Source: Segetibacter sp. (GTDB lineage: Bacteria > Bacteroidota > Bacteroidia > Chitinophagales > Chitinophagaceae). Taken from it: 64,000 bases of DNA. A program made the translations under genes and the position numbers. The stretch lies in assembly GCA_028288485.1 (NCBI GenBank), contig JAQBNO010000142.1, forward strand, positions 38,184-102,183, read 5' to 3'. Shown in pieces: positions 1 to 9,242 of this stretch. The stretch's first letter is position 1; each line of letters opens with the position of its first letter. The notes below the pieces were generated by a model that saw nothing but the letters and a program-made list of their open reading frames with translations, was not told the DNA's origin and made no database searches.

Positions 1-1675
1 TTACCGATACGCCTGCGTGTGCTGCTTCATATAGTTTTTCGATTAAAGCAGCATCACTCAACGAGTTCAATTTTACGATAATAGAAGCTTCTTTTTTTGC
101 CTTGGCATTTTTTATTTCACGGGCGATGAGCGCATTAATTTCACGCCGCATGTTCGTAGGACAAACCATTAGCGTTTGGCAAAGCTTAAGAGGCTGGTTT
201 CCTCCTTTCGGGTTCTCGAGGTAATTAAAAATCTTGTTGATGTCGGCCATAATATGGCGATTGCTGGTAAGCAAACAATGGTCGCCATAAATACGGGCTG
301 TTTGTTCGTTAAAATTCCCGGTGCTAACAAAGCCATATTGAAATACGTGGTTGGCCACCCGCTTTTTTATGATACAAACTTTTGCATGAACCTTCAGGTT
401 CTCTACGCCTATCAATACTTTCACACCTTCTTCTTCAAGCCTGCCTTTCCAGAAAAGGTTCGCTTCTTCGTCGAACCGCGCTCTCAATTCAAGCATTACG
501 ACTACTTCTTTTCCGTTACGGGCAGCATTGATGAGCGCATTGATAATTTTAGAATTGGGGGCGAGACGGTAGGCTGTAATTTTTATCACTGTTACCTGCG
601 GATCCATCGCTGACTCGCGTAGCAGGTCGATGATGGCATTGAATGAATGATATGGGAAATGAAGCATCACATCTTTTTCCAGTATTACATCTGTTACCCG
701 CAGTATATGAGAAAAGGAAGGATGCATGATCGAGTTGCGCCGGGTGCTTTTAGAACTCCACACGTCGGGAAAACTCATAAAATGGCGGAAATTATGGATA
801 CGGCCTCCTGGTATAATATTGTCTTTCCGCGAAAGGTTTAGTTTACGAATCAGGTACTCAAGCAAACCTGCATCCATTTCTTTGTCGTAAACAAAACGAA
901 CTGTTTTTCCTTTACGCCTGTTTTTTATGCCTTTTTCTATTTTTTGGATAAGCGAAGTGGAAATGTCGTTATCAATGTCGATTTCAGCGTCTTTCGTTAC
1001 CTTAAAAACATGGGAGTCGAAATGATCAAAGCCAAAATACGAAAAGATAGAAGGAAGGTTGAAGCGGATCACATCTTCCAGCAAAATAATATATTGTTCT
1101 CCTGTTACAGATGGGAGCAATATAAATCGGCCTACCGAACGTGTTGGTATTTCAATTAGCGCATATTTCTGGTCGTAAGCGCTGTCTTTTTTTCGCATAA
1201 CTACACCTAAGTAGATCGACTTTTCTCTTAAGTATGGAAACTGGGGGATGCTTTCAACCAACAGGGGAATTACGTTACTTCTGACTTCTTCTTCAAAGTA
1301 CTTTTTTACAAAATGCTGCTGCTCGCTATCTAATTGTTGTTCGTTTACAATAAAGATCTTTTCATTTGCCATCTCTTCAAGTATGCCTTCCCAGATGCGG
1401 TGAAATTCGTTCTGCTGCTGCAATACCACTGTTTGAATGTCGTCGAGGATCTTGAGAGGGTTTTCCTCCATGTGCATATTTTTGATGCCCAGCGATGTCA
1501 TTCTTTTTAAAGTAGCCACACGAACCCTGAAAAATTCATCAAGATTGTTTGAAAAAATTCCAAGAAACCTAATTCTCGCTTTTAGGGGAACAGCAGGGTC
1601 GTTAGCTTCCTGCAATACTCTCGCATTGAAACTTAGCCAGCTTAAATCGCGGGGAATAATTTTGTGTTTGCTCAT
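1..1675 (-). CDS. ppk1: Polyphosphate kinase 1, 3' end cut by window edge
   Basis: Reading the minus strand from the ATG at 1675 gives 558 uninterrupted codons that run off the left edge. The family is about 690 residues long, so roughly the last 130 are missing. The protein begins MSKHKIIPRDLSWLSFN, the usual PPK1 N-terminal domain with the FxNNLDEFF helix. The segment KVHAKVCI places the phospho-accepting histidine at about residue 430, matching His435 of the E. coli enzyme. PPK1 reversibly polymerises the gamma phosphate of ATP into polyphosphate at the inner face of the membrane. Two phosphatase-superfamily genes lie just downstream in the window on the other strand, but no operon link is visible. 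Identity is secure; only the C-terminal catalytic domain is unseen. Confidence 0.95.
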   Translation of the reverse strand, partial: MSKHKIIPRDLSWLSFNARVLQEANDPAVPLKARIRFLGIFSNNLDEFFRVRVATLKRMTSLGIKNMHMEENPLKILDDIQTVVLQQQNEFHRIWEGILEEMANEKIFIVNEQQLDSEQQHFVKKYFEEEVRSNVIPLLVESIPQFPYLREKSIYLGVVMRKKDSAYDQKYALIEIPTRSVGRFILLPSVTGEQYIILLEDVIRFNLPSIFSYFGFDHFDSHVFKVTKDAEIDIDNDISTSLIQKIEKGIKNRRKGKTVRFVYDKEMDAGLLEYLIRKLNLSRKDNIIPGGRIHNFRHFMSFPDVWSSKSTRRNSIMHPSFSHILRVTDVILEKDVMLHFPYHSFNAIIDLLRESAMDPQVTVIKITAYRLAPNSKIINALINAARNGKEVVVMLELRARFDEEANLFWKGRLEEEGVKVLIGVENLKVHAKVCIIKKRVANHVFQYGFVSTGNFNEQTARIYGDHCLLTSNRHIMADINKIFNYLENPKGGNQPLKLCQTLMVCPTNMRREINALIAREIKNAKAKKEASIIVKLNSLSDAALIEKLYEAAHAGVSV

Positions 1676-2107
1676 ACTAATGATTCTTCAAATATAATAA
1701 CGCCTTTTTTTACCCGATATTCGCTTTCTTTCTCCGGATCGAGCGAATTATAAAGCCGGGAAAAGAAAAAGCACTATTAAATTTACTAATTAACTCTGTC
1801 AGCGACAAAATTGTTTATAGCAGTATGAAAAGTTCATACCATACTTTACCAGGCACATTTACAATAAGATAACAAAGCGAAAGCGTATGTAGCGATGAAA
1901 AGCCTATCAGGTAGAGCAACTGGTGCTATTAGGAAAAGGAATCGTTTGAAGCAATTAGAAGCCGAAAATGTTTCGAAAAAAGAAAAAGATGTGGAAGTAG
2001 GACCCGGTGGTTTGTAAGGAGCGTGGGGGAGTAGTTGTTATTTAAATCCCGGTGGTTTACGGTATTTAAATAACACGGCGGCAAAGAAAAGCAGTAAATT
2101 CTAAAAA
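1676..2107. other. Intergenic stretch, no supported gene
   Basis: AT-rich leader side of ppk1. A 40-codon open frame starts at 1895 and ends at 2017, but it has no clear ribosome binding site or family resemblance. The string CCCGGTGGTTT occurs twice (near 2002 and 2047). I see no RNA gene or terminator. Confidence 0.4.
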
Positions 2108-2314
2108 TTATTTCGTTTCGGTGGCAATCGAAGACGTAGTTGTATTGGTCGGTTGGTACCGGTTTTCTTCAGCTGAATAAGCGTAAGGACTGAATTCCAA
2201 CAAGGCATTTTTCAGCTCCTCGTCAGTAGTAGTATGATTTTGATCTCTTAAGTGGCGATGCGCTAACTGCCTGATTGTTTCGCCCTTACTACCTTGATTG
2301 ATTCCTGTATGCAT
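2108..2314 (-). CDS. Small hypothetical protein (68 aa)
   Basis: I do not recognise a family. The 68-residue product is hydrophilic, with a plausible helical middle (DEELKNALLEF) and a Thr/Ser-rich tail, and has no signal peptide or membrane segment. It is divergent from the phosphoesterase at 2633. It could be a genuine small cytosolic protein: its composition is ordinary and no other frame competes with it. No strong Shine-Dalgarno is seen before the ATG at 2314, which is common in Bacteroidota. Coding status is moderately uncertain. Confidence 0.45.
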   Translation of the reverse strand: MHTGINQGSKGETIRQLAHRHLRDQNHTTTDEELKNALLEFSPYAYSAEENRYQPTNTTTSSIATETK

Positions 2315-2502
2315 AAATAAGTTATTAAAATGACAAAGAAGAACCGCAAATAAAAGTCGAATTGAAAGTCAAAGCTAGTATTCAATAGGAATTAATTATT
2401 AATTCTTATCCACATGCTAACTAGTATAATATTTTCATGTAGAACGGGCACAAAGGCTCAACAAAAGAGCTGGCTGAATAGTTATGCCTCATACGGGAAA
2501 TA

Positions 2503-2559
2503 TTTTGGTACCGGCTTTTGTACCTTGTAGCGTCATCGTTGCGTCGCATTCCGTTCATC
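2503..2559 (-). repeat. Dispersed intergenic element, copy 1
   Basis: Reverse copy of the ~58-bp family. T-run and ACCGGC lie on the left, and the core GTTGCGTCGCA at 2539-2549 is followed by TCCGTTCATC. It lies 74 bp before the phosphoesterase start. This is the one copy whose head, not its tail, is nearer to a gene. Confidence 0.8.
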
Positions 2560-2632
2560 CTTTTGCCGGTAATGCAGCTATGTGTAATGTTTTTTTATTT
2601 ATTCTGAAACCAACCGTCGTCTTCTAAACATT

Positions 2633-5344
2633 ATGAATACATCTATTAAAGCGCTCCTTTCAGTTCCAGCTATTTTCTTTACACTTAATACCGAGGCGCA
2701 AAAAAAGCTACAAATTTTAACTGTGCCCGGTCAATACGAATTCACACACATCAACAAAAACGGTAAAACGGTTTTGCCAAGTGGCCGGTATGTTACTCCT
2801 GCCGGTCAAACTATTCAAATTACCCACGATCCATTTGGTTTGGCCGTTTCACCCGATGGAACAAAAACTGTCACTCTTCATAATGGTGTTTTTACAATAA
2901 TCAATAACGCGACATTAAGTAAAACAAGAGTACCATCTTATGATAATAGTATTACCTCTCCATTATCGAACGGCTCATTTTTGGGTGTGGCATTTTCTTC
3001 GGATTCGAAAATTGTGTATTTGAGCGGCGGAGATAACGGGGCAGTAATTATTTACGACATCGATAAACTGCAACGATTAGATTCCATTTCGTTGAATGGT
3101 ACGATTGACGGGACAGATTATGATGATAGCTTTACTTCCGACTTGTTATTTAATGAAGACAACCACGAACTATTGGTATTGGACCGGGGCAACTTTCGTA
3201 TGGTGCGCCTTGATGTAAATACGAAGAAAATAACAGCTTCCATAAACACAGGCCGTCAACCTTTTGGCCTTGCTATAAGCCCCGATCATACAGTAGCTTT
3301 TGTTGCTAACGTTGGGGTTTACGATTATCCTTTATTAACGGGTCTTACTGAGAAAAATAAGGACAGCTTACTATTGCCTTTTCATCCTTACGCCGACAAT
3401 TCGAAGGAATCCATTGAAGGGTATGAATACAAGGGAAGAAAAGTGCCGGGTGTTGGAAGCCCTTTAGCACCAGAAGCAATGAGCGTTTACACCATCGATC
3501 TTTCAACAAATAAAGTAATAGACAGGTTTAAGCCGGGACACCAGGTCGGGCAGATGGTGGAAGATGCCGAAGTTGTTGGCGGTGCAAGTCCAAACTCGAT
3601 TGCAGTAGGCAGCAAATATGCATATGTAAGCAATGCCACCAACGATAATATTTCAATAATAGATTATCGCAACCATAAAATTGTTGGACACATTCCTATC
3701 AGGGTAAATAGGCTGATCGATCGTTATCGTGGCTTATTGCCTTTTGGAGTTTGTTTAAGCAAAGATGAAAAAACGTTGTATGCAGCATTATTAGGGTTTA
3801 ACGCGATTGCCGTAATTGATGTTGATAAGAAGGTAACGACCGGATTAATTCCAACAGGTTGGGGACCGGCGAGGGTTCAATTAAGCAAAGACGAAAAAGA
3901 GCTTTATGTAATCACCTGCCGCGGCTACGGTGCCGGCCCGAATGGAGGAAAAGATTTTATTGCTCCTGTCCAGGGAACTTATATCGGCGATATTCAATTA
4001 GGTTCTTTTCAAAAAATACCGATGCCGGAAGTGAAACAGTTGGCTGCTTATACCAAACAATCGGTTGATAACACCTTTATTCGGATGACGGTACAGGATG
4101 ATCTTCAAAATCCCCTACCGGTATTGCCGGGTCTTAGAAATAGTCCTATTAAACACATCGTTTACATAACAAAAGAAAACAGGACATACGATGAGGTAAT
4201 GGGACAGTTGCCATCCGGTAAAGGAGATTCAACACTGGCTCGGTTTGGTGTGCGTGTAAATATCAACGATAAAAGTGGAAATGTTACAAATGCACACGTT
4301 GCTCCCAATCATTTAAAGGTTGCTATGGAGTTTGCATTTGCTGATAATTTTTATTGCGACAGCGATGCCTCTATTCACGGTCATCACTGGATGATGGGAG
4401 TAATACCGAACGAATGGGTAGAAACAAATTCAAGCGTAGATAAAACAGCCAAAATTTTTTCAAAAGCGCCGGGCAGAAGGTTCCCCGGGTCGACCGGAAG
4501 TATAGACCCTGAAGATTATGCTGAAAGAGGTGGTTTGTGGGAAGCTTTGGAGCGTAGCAAAGTTTCTTTTTACAATTTCGGTGAAGCAAACGAAACCGCA
4601 CACGTTCGCGAAGAATGGAACGATACTGCAACAGGCGCTGCTCATGCCGTTATGGTGCCGATGCAGAAAGCTTTATGGAGCAGAACCAGTCATGATTATG
4701 CAGGCTACAATACCAACATTCCCGACCAGTTTCGGATGGAACAGTTTGAACGGAACTTCACCAAAATGTGGCTGACAGGCAAACAGAAAATGCCGCAGTT
4801 AATTACCATGCAGGTTCCGAATGACCACACCGCCGGCCCGCGGCCTAAAGACGGTTATCCATATCGTCATTCTTACGTTGCAGATAACGACCTTGCTGTT
4901 GGCCGGATTTTGCATTTCCTTTCCCGCACGCCTTACTGGAAGAACATGCTGGTAATTATAACAGAAGATGATCCGCAGGGAGGCGTAGACCATGTTGATG
5001 CACACAGGAGTATCTTAATGATGGCCGGCCCTTACGTTAAAAGAGGTTATACATCTCACACCCACGCCAACTTTGGATCGATACTTAAAACATTGTACAA
5101 CATTTTGAATATACCTTACGTGAACCAGTACGATGCAACTGCTTCATTATTGCGCGACTTTTTTACAGGTAAACCTGATTATACTCCGTATACTTTGGTC
5201 ATGCCTTCTAAAAGCGTCTTCGATCCACAGGAGGCCATGAAGCGATATAACAGGAACATCGACTGGCGGAAAATTATGAAGGGACCGGAAATGGATGACG
5301 AAGATGACCAGCGTAAAGATCATTATAAGCAAAAGGGGGAATAG
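2633..5344 (+). CDS. Bifunctional YncE-type beta-propeller / phosphoesterase protein
   Basis: 903 residues beginning with a signal peptide (cleavage probably after TEAQ, about residue 22), so exported. Residues about 40-480 form a WD/YVTN-like propeller with repeated blades of the type NDNISIIDYRNHKIV. From about residue 505 a phosphoesterase domain of the alkaline phosphatase fold follows, with ENRTYDE near 515, the SDASIHGHHWMMG block and EDDPQGGVDHVDAHR near 778, which carry the metal-ligand Asp/His residues. Proteins of this two-domain design are known in Bacteroidota but their substrate is not established. The next gene on the same strand is another alkaline-phosphatase-fold protein, suggesting a shared role in extracytoplasmic phosphoester cleavage. 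That role is inference. Confidence 0.85.
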   Translation: MNTSIKALLSVPAIFFTLNTEAQKKLQILTVPGQYEFTHINKNGKTVLPSGRYVTPAGQTIQITHDPFGLAVSPDGTKTVTLHNGVFTIINNATLSKTRVPSYDNSITSPLSNGSFLGVAFSSDSKIVYLSGGDNGAVIIYDIDKLQRLDSISLNGTIDGTDYDDSFTSDLLFNEDNHELLVLDRGNFRMVRLDVNTKKITASINTGRQPFGLAISPDHTVAFVANVGVYDYPLLTGLTEKNKDSLLLPFHPYADNSKESIEGYEYKGRKVPGVGSPLAPEAMSVYTIDLSTNKVIDRFKPGHQVGQMVEDAEVVGGASPNSIAVGSKYAYVSNATNDNISIIDYRNHKIVGHIPIRVNRLIDRYRGLLPFGVCLSKDEKTLYAALLGFNAIAVIDVDKKVTTGLIPTGWGPARVQLSKDEKELYVITCRGYGAGPNGGKDFIAPVQGTYIGDIQLGSFQKIPMPEVKQLAAYTKQSVDNTFIRMTVQDDLQNPLPVLPGLRNSPIKHIVYITKENRTYDEVMGQLPSGKGDSTLARFGVRVNINDKSGNVTNAHVAPNHLKVAMEFAFADNFYCDSDASIHGHHWMMGVIPNEWVETNSSVDKTAKIFSKAPGRRFPGSTGSIDPEDYAERGGLWEALERSKVSFYNFGEANETAHVREEWNDTATGAAHAVMVPMQKALWSRTSHDYAGYNTNIPDQFRMEQFERNFTKMWLTGKQKMPQLITMQVPNDHTAGPRPKDGYPYRHSYVADNDLAVGRILHFLSRTPYWKNMLVIITEDDPQGGVDHVDAHRSILMMAGPYVKRGYTSHTHANFGSILKTLYNILNIPYVNQYDATASLLRDFFTGKPDYTPYTLVMPSKSVFDPQEAMKRYNRNIDWRKIMKGPEMDDEDDQRKDHYKQKGE

Positions 5345-5900
5345 GGGCAGTTGGTTGAATAGTGGCTTTGATAGGTTAATGATTTTGTGTAGCGGTCGCA
5401 ATAACTCCTTTCAAACATCGTGGAGTTTAGCCTGAGGAATCGAAGGGTCACTCTCTTGTACTTGTTTATTAGTTGCAGCAAATTGGATTGCGCCAAGACG
5501 CAAAGGAATGGAACGCAAAGAAGAAAAACGTGCGGCTTTGGTCTTGCTTTATTTCCACTCGTCAAGCGTTCGTTAAGTAGCTGCCGACAATCATTTTTTT
5601 GATCCTGGAAATGTATTTCGTAGTGTTCTTTGTGATTTCTTTGCGTGCTTAGTGTTCCACAAAAGGAGCACAAAGAACACGAAGTATTACACAAAGTGCA
5701 TGAAGAAAAAGATACCTTAATTCTATTTTCCAGGTTTTACAACGCTTCTAAGCACCCAATGTAGATTGTCGAATAGCGATAAGAAAAGTACAAGAGTGCG
5801 ACGCAACGGCTGCATAATAGTACTAACAAATGCCGGGTCGACAAAAACCTTCTCCTAAGGAATTGGGGGCATAAATAACAACAACAGCATCAAAAATAAA
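5345..5900. other. Intergenic stretch with several repeat fragments
   Basis: No gene. It holds a CCTGAGGAATCGAAGGGTCA fragment (5431-5450), direct and inverted GCAAAG/CTTTGCG-rich text at 5490-5525 and 5625-5700 that can fold on itself (ACAAAGAAC against GTTCTTTGT), and one copy of the 58-bp element at 5788-5847. Confidence 0.5.
5788..5847 (+). repeat. Dispersed intergenic element, copy 2
   Basis: Forward copy: GTACAAGAGTGCGACGCAAC at 5788-5807, then ATAATAG, CCGGGTC and an ACAAAAA tail. The tail is 54 bp from the start of the phosphodiesterase at 5901. Confidence 0.9.
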
Positions 5901-7145
5901 ATGAAGAAAATAAGTATACAACTATGTTTCCTCGTATGCGTGTTAACTGCAATGGCGCAGGGTAAGCAACGGAAAGTGGTATTTATAATTGTAGATGGTA
6001 TTCCGGCAGATGTTATTGAAAAGGTTGCTACACCAAGTATCGATGCAATCGCAAAAGAGGGTAAATATATGCGCGCTGGCGTAGGGGGCGAAAAAGACGG
6101 TTACTCGCAAACACCTACCATCTCTGCTGTTGGGTATAATAGTTTATTAACGGGTACCTGGGTAAATAAACACAACGTTTGGGATAACGATATTAAAGAA
6201 CCCAATTATAATTATTGGAGCATCTTTCGTTTTTTGAAGGAACAATACGGGGCTAAAAAAACAGCCATCTTTTCAAGCTGGACCGATAACAGGACTAAAC
6301 TGGTTGGTGAAGGACTTTCGAAAACCGGTAAAATAAAACTTGATTATCATTTTGATGGCTATGAACTTGATACTATTAAATTTCGGCAGGATGAACAACG
6401 CGATTTTATGCGCCGGATTGATGAAACAGTTACAGACGCAGCCAGCAAAACCATAAAAAATGATGCGCCGGATTTATCGTGGGTCTACCTCGAATACACC
6501 GATGATATGGGGCATATGTATGGCGACAGCCCGCAGTTTTATAAAGCCGTAGAGTTGATGGATAAGCAGGTAGGAAGAATTTGGGGCGCTATTGAATACA
6601 GGAGAAAACAGTTTAATGAAGAGTGGTTAATGGTAATCACAACCGATCATGGCCGCGACGAGAAAACAGGAAAGGGACACGGCGGACAAACACCAAGGCA
6701 ACGAAATACGTGGATAGTAACGAACCTGCAGAATATAAACAACTATGCAAAATATTACCAGCCTGCAATTGTTGACATTATGCCTACCATTGCCCGTTTT
6801 ATGAATATTAATATTGATAAACGACAGGCTTGGGAAATAGATGGAACGCCTTTGGCAGGACCAATCTCGGTTGCAGAACTGAAGACTAACCTAATACAGT
6901 CACACATAGATATTTCGTGGAAAGCAATGCAGCCAAATGGGAAAGTGAAGGTATGGCTGGCTACAACAAACGATTTTAAAACAGGAAAACAAGATAGTTA
7001 TTCATTAATGACAGAGGTGCCGGTTATAAATGAACATGCTTTGATTGATGTAAGTAAATTGAAATCCTCATTCTATAAAGTGGTATTGGAAGGCGAAAAT
7101 AATGTGATGAATAAATGGTTGATGATTGAAAATGAAGGGAAGTGA
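5901..7145 (+). CDS. Alkaline phosphatase family protein (type I phosphodiesterase-like), secreted
   Basis: 414 residues with a signal peptide (cleavage near TAMAQ, residue 20). The metal-binding pattern of the nucleotide pyrophosphatase/phosphodiesterase branch is complete: VFIIVDGIP (first Asp), TPTISAVGYNSLLTG (nucleophile region), EYTDDMGHMYGD, TTDHGRDEKTGKGHGG. The last ~80 residues after the DGTPL segment form a small beta-rich tail. It likely hydrolyses phosphodi- or monoesters in the periplasm. It lies 556 bp downstream of the propeller phosphoesterase on the same strand. Exact substrate unknown. Confidence 0.85.
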   Translation: MKKISIQLCFLVCVLTAMAQGKQRKVVFIIVDGIPADVIEKVATPSIDAIAKEGKYMRAGVGGEKDGYSQTPTISAVGYNSLLTGTWVNKHNVWDNDIKEPNYNYWSIFRFLKEQYGAKKTAIFSSWTDNRTKLVGEGLSKTGKIKLDYHFDGYELDTIKFRQDEQRDFMRRIDETVTDAASKTIKNDAPDLSWVYLEYTDDMGHMYGDSPQFYKAVELMDKQVGRIWGAIEYRRKQFNEEWLMVITTDHGRDEKTGKGHGGQTPRQRNTWIVTNLQNINNYAKYYQPAIVDIMPTIARFMNINIDKRQAWEIDGTPLAGPISVAELKTNLIQSHIDISWKAMQPNGKVKVWLATTNDFKTGKQDSYSLMTEVPVINEHALIDVSKLKSSFYKVVLEGENNVMNKWLMIENEGK

Positions 7146-7262
7146 TTCTCTTTTGTTAGCTTAGACGATAATTCAACGACCAATAATGGGGCGATCATCG
7201 AAAAACTTAATATTAGATTAAGCAACATTTGCGGAAATTTACGATAATCTAAATTATAAATA

Positions 7263-7640
7263 ATGAAAGACAAGAAACACAAATACCTCGAAGACCTTTT
7301 AGATGAATACATCGATCTGCAGGATGAGCAAATAGAAATTCCTGCACTGGTAGAGAAAGCGCAGAAAAAATTCAGCCAGTACGTGTCTTCCGACACAGAT
7401 GCGATTTATAAGCATTCAGATGCTGAGGACTTATATAAAGTGTATATAACGATAAAAAAGCATGAAGAAAGAAAAGCAGAGATTCACGCGGAATTGACAG
7501 AAGTTGAAGAAGTGCTGAAAGGTTTCCTTACTTCCTTAAAAGGTGGCAAAGTATCGTACGAGAAAAAAGATGATAATGATAAATCGAAGGTTACTTTCCT
7601 GTTCTGGCTCGAAGACGACCAGGTAAAATGTAACAGGTAG
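7263..7640 (+). CDS. Hypothetical protein, charged and helical (125 aa)
   Basis: Family not recognised. The product is rich in Lys and Glu, largely helical by inspection, with a central segment (YKVYITIKKHEERKAEIHAELTEVEEVL, shown here only as a position, residues about 60-87) likely to form a coiled coil. It ends with a short beta-type stretch VTFLFWLEDDQ. No signal peptide or membrane segment. It stands alone between the phosphatase gene and a terminator at 7740. Confidence 0.7.
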   Translation: MKDKKHKYLEDLLDEYIDLQDEQIEIPALVEKAQKKFSQYVSSDTDAIYKHSDAEDLYKVYITIKKHEERKAEIHAELTEVEEVLKGFLTSLKGGKVSYEKKDDNDKSKVTFLFWLEDDQVKCNR

Positions 7641-7739
7641 TTTGATGATATTTACTTAACCAGGATCTTGCTTTGTTACAAAATCAAGTGGTAATCTTGT
7701 AAAGAAAATCAGCACTCTTTCATACGGCAAACAATCGTT

Positions 7740-7776
7740 AAAGCCCGCCCTGTTCGCAGGGGGGCTTTCTTTTTTA
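7740..7776 (+). terminator. Rho-independent terminator
   Basis: Stem AAGCCC-g-CCCT against AGGG-g-GGCTT with loop GTTCGC, followed by a C-interrupted T-run. It serves the 125-aa gene ending at 7640. Confidence 0.8.
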
Positions 7777-7825
7777 GCAGAAACTATGGTCGAGTTTCGC
7801 TTTGCCACCGCATGTGGCGGTGCTT

Positions 7826-8284
7826 CTATTTTAAAAGCTTCGGTATAAGTTTAAAAGCAACAACAAGAGGTATACAGGTAAGTATAACTCCTGCAATAAT
7901 TAAACTCCACTTTCAACCCGGTTTAAGTAGGAAAACGTAAGCAAATGAAATTAAAAGAATGCAAAAACCCGTTCCTAATGCTCCGGTTATTGTAATCCAT
8001 GTCCTGGTTTCACTAAATAAAGTGCCCTACCAAAGCTGCGACTCCCAGTCTTTAATTTCATCAACATCTTTGTATTTCTCTATTAAATGATTATATACTG
8101 CTTTTATGTATAAGCTAAATTCTAAAACTTCCAGGTCGATTAACATCGATAATAAAGGAAGAGAAATTAACCTGCAGCCAACGATTGTTTCCTTGTTAAA
8201 ACCGACATCTGCTATTTTATCACTAAAAATAGCTATGGCAATGATTGCTCCTAATGTCGATAAGATAAATTAAGGAAGTAACAT
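7826..8284 (-). pseudogene. Small membrane protein gene with three in-frame stop codons
   Basis: Reading one continuous minus-strand frame from the ATG at 8284 gives a coherent protein of about 152 codons that is interrupted by TAA (8270-8272), TAG (8027-8029) and TGA (7913-7915). The real-looking stop is TAG at 7826-7828. Between the stops the sequence reads as one protein: a hydrophobic segment (LGAIIAIAIF), a hydrophilic middle (EKYKDVDEIKDWESQLW), then two more hydrophobic segments. The lack of any frameshift suggests point decay of a three-helix membrane protein. It starts 9 bp after the DUF1810 stop, so it belonged to that unit. Family not recognised. Confidence 0.7.
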
Positions 8285-8292
8285 GCTTGTTA

Positions 8293-8724
8293 CTATTGTT
8301 GCCGCTCAATTATTGCCAAAGTTGTAGTGTCTTTTGTTCCGTTGAAAAACCTCTCTAAGACTAACTGGAATACCGGATCGGCATTATGTACCGAAGCAAA
8401 TAATGTCATAGATGATTTCAGCTTTACATCATCAGGGCTTCCAAATATCGTGTTCGCATTATTACTTTCAAGTTTAAGCAATTCATTACTAATCTCAATT
8501 AGCCTGCTACCTAATACGGGGTGGCTCAAAAATTCTTCCGCTTCATTAATGTCTTTTATTGCATAAAACTTTGAAGTCTCACTAAAGCCTAAACCTAGAA
8601 TTTGAGGAAAGATATACCACATCCAATGGCTGCGTTTTCTGCCATTCTTAATTTCTGCTAAAGCAGCCGAGTAGTCTGCCTGCTGTGCGTCAAGAAATCT
8701 TCTTAGATTGTTTTCGTTGGTCAT
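8293..8724 (-). CDS. DUF1810 domain protein
   Basis: The ATG at 8724 has an AAGG just upstream and gives 143 residues covering a whole DUF1810 domain (PF08837): NLRRFLDAQQADY at the start, the signature SHWMWYIFPQ in the middle and the conserved FGSPDDVKLKSSMTLF block. Function of the family is unknown; older database names such as calpastatin are not meaningful. The frame stays open upstream into the tail of a GNAT reading frame, so a 224-aa fused reading frame exists. I treat that fusion as a by-product of gene decay because upstream GNAT coding is frameshifted. Confidence 0.8.
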   Translation of the reverse strand: MTNENNLRRFLDAQQADYSAALAEIKNGRKRSHWMWYIFPQILGLGFSETSKFYAIKDINEAEEFLSHPVLGSRLIEISNELLKLESNNANTIFGSPDDVKLKSSMTLFASVHNADPVFQLVLERFFNGTKDTTTLAIIERQQ

Positions 8725-9242
8725 TTCCTTTATGTTGGTGGATGTAATATTTAGAGTATAAAGCCAATATCGTTTCCCAAATCTATTGGGAATTTCTTTA
8801 AGAATTGTAAACCCGGGGCTTTCATAAATATGCCTCGCTGCATCCATGAGTTCTGACGTATGAAGTGCTATCGTTTTTTCATTCAAATCTTTCGCTTTTT
8901 CGAGGCACGTCTGAGTTAGTGTTTTTGCAATACCTTGACCCGTATAGCCTGGATGTACTCCAACCATTCTTATGTAACACCAATCCTCCTCGTGAATATC
9001 AGCCGGTTTCCACTTGGTATCAGGAAGGCCGTTCCGACAATAGTGGTATCATGCAGACAGACAAATGAGGCCGATTTTACAATCAGTTCTAAAAATGCTT
9101 CTTCGTCATTCAAAAATCTATTTAAAGTTTCCCGATGTTCAGGACTTAGAATTGTTGAATATGGGCCATAAGCAAATACAAGAGAAGAACCGATTACAAA
9201 AACAGTATTTTGTACCATCTTGTTCATTATTCCACCGATCAA
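8725..9242 (-). pseudogene. GNAT acetyltransferase broken by a frameshift
   Basis: The N-terminal half reads in one frame from 9242 (…SFVCLHDTTIVGTAFLIPSGN) and the C-terminal half in another (ADIHEEDWCYIRMVGVHPG, then YTGQGIAKTL). The acetyl-CoA binding loop GYTGQGIA is intact. The two halves join if one base is restored near 9003-9006, where AACCGGCTG probably replaces AACCCGGCTG-like sequence. A one-base deletion or a sequencing error are both possible. The acetylated substrate is unknown. The 3' end runs without a stop into the DUF1810 frame. Confidence 0.75.

Noticed and set aside
1895..2017. 40-codon open frame (starts MKSLSGRATGAIRKRN, ends VGPGGL), considered as a small peptide precursor
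   Set aside because: No ribosome binding site, no modifying enzyme nearby and no family pattern beyond a Gly-rich end.
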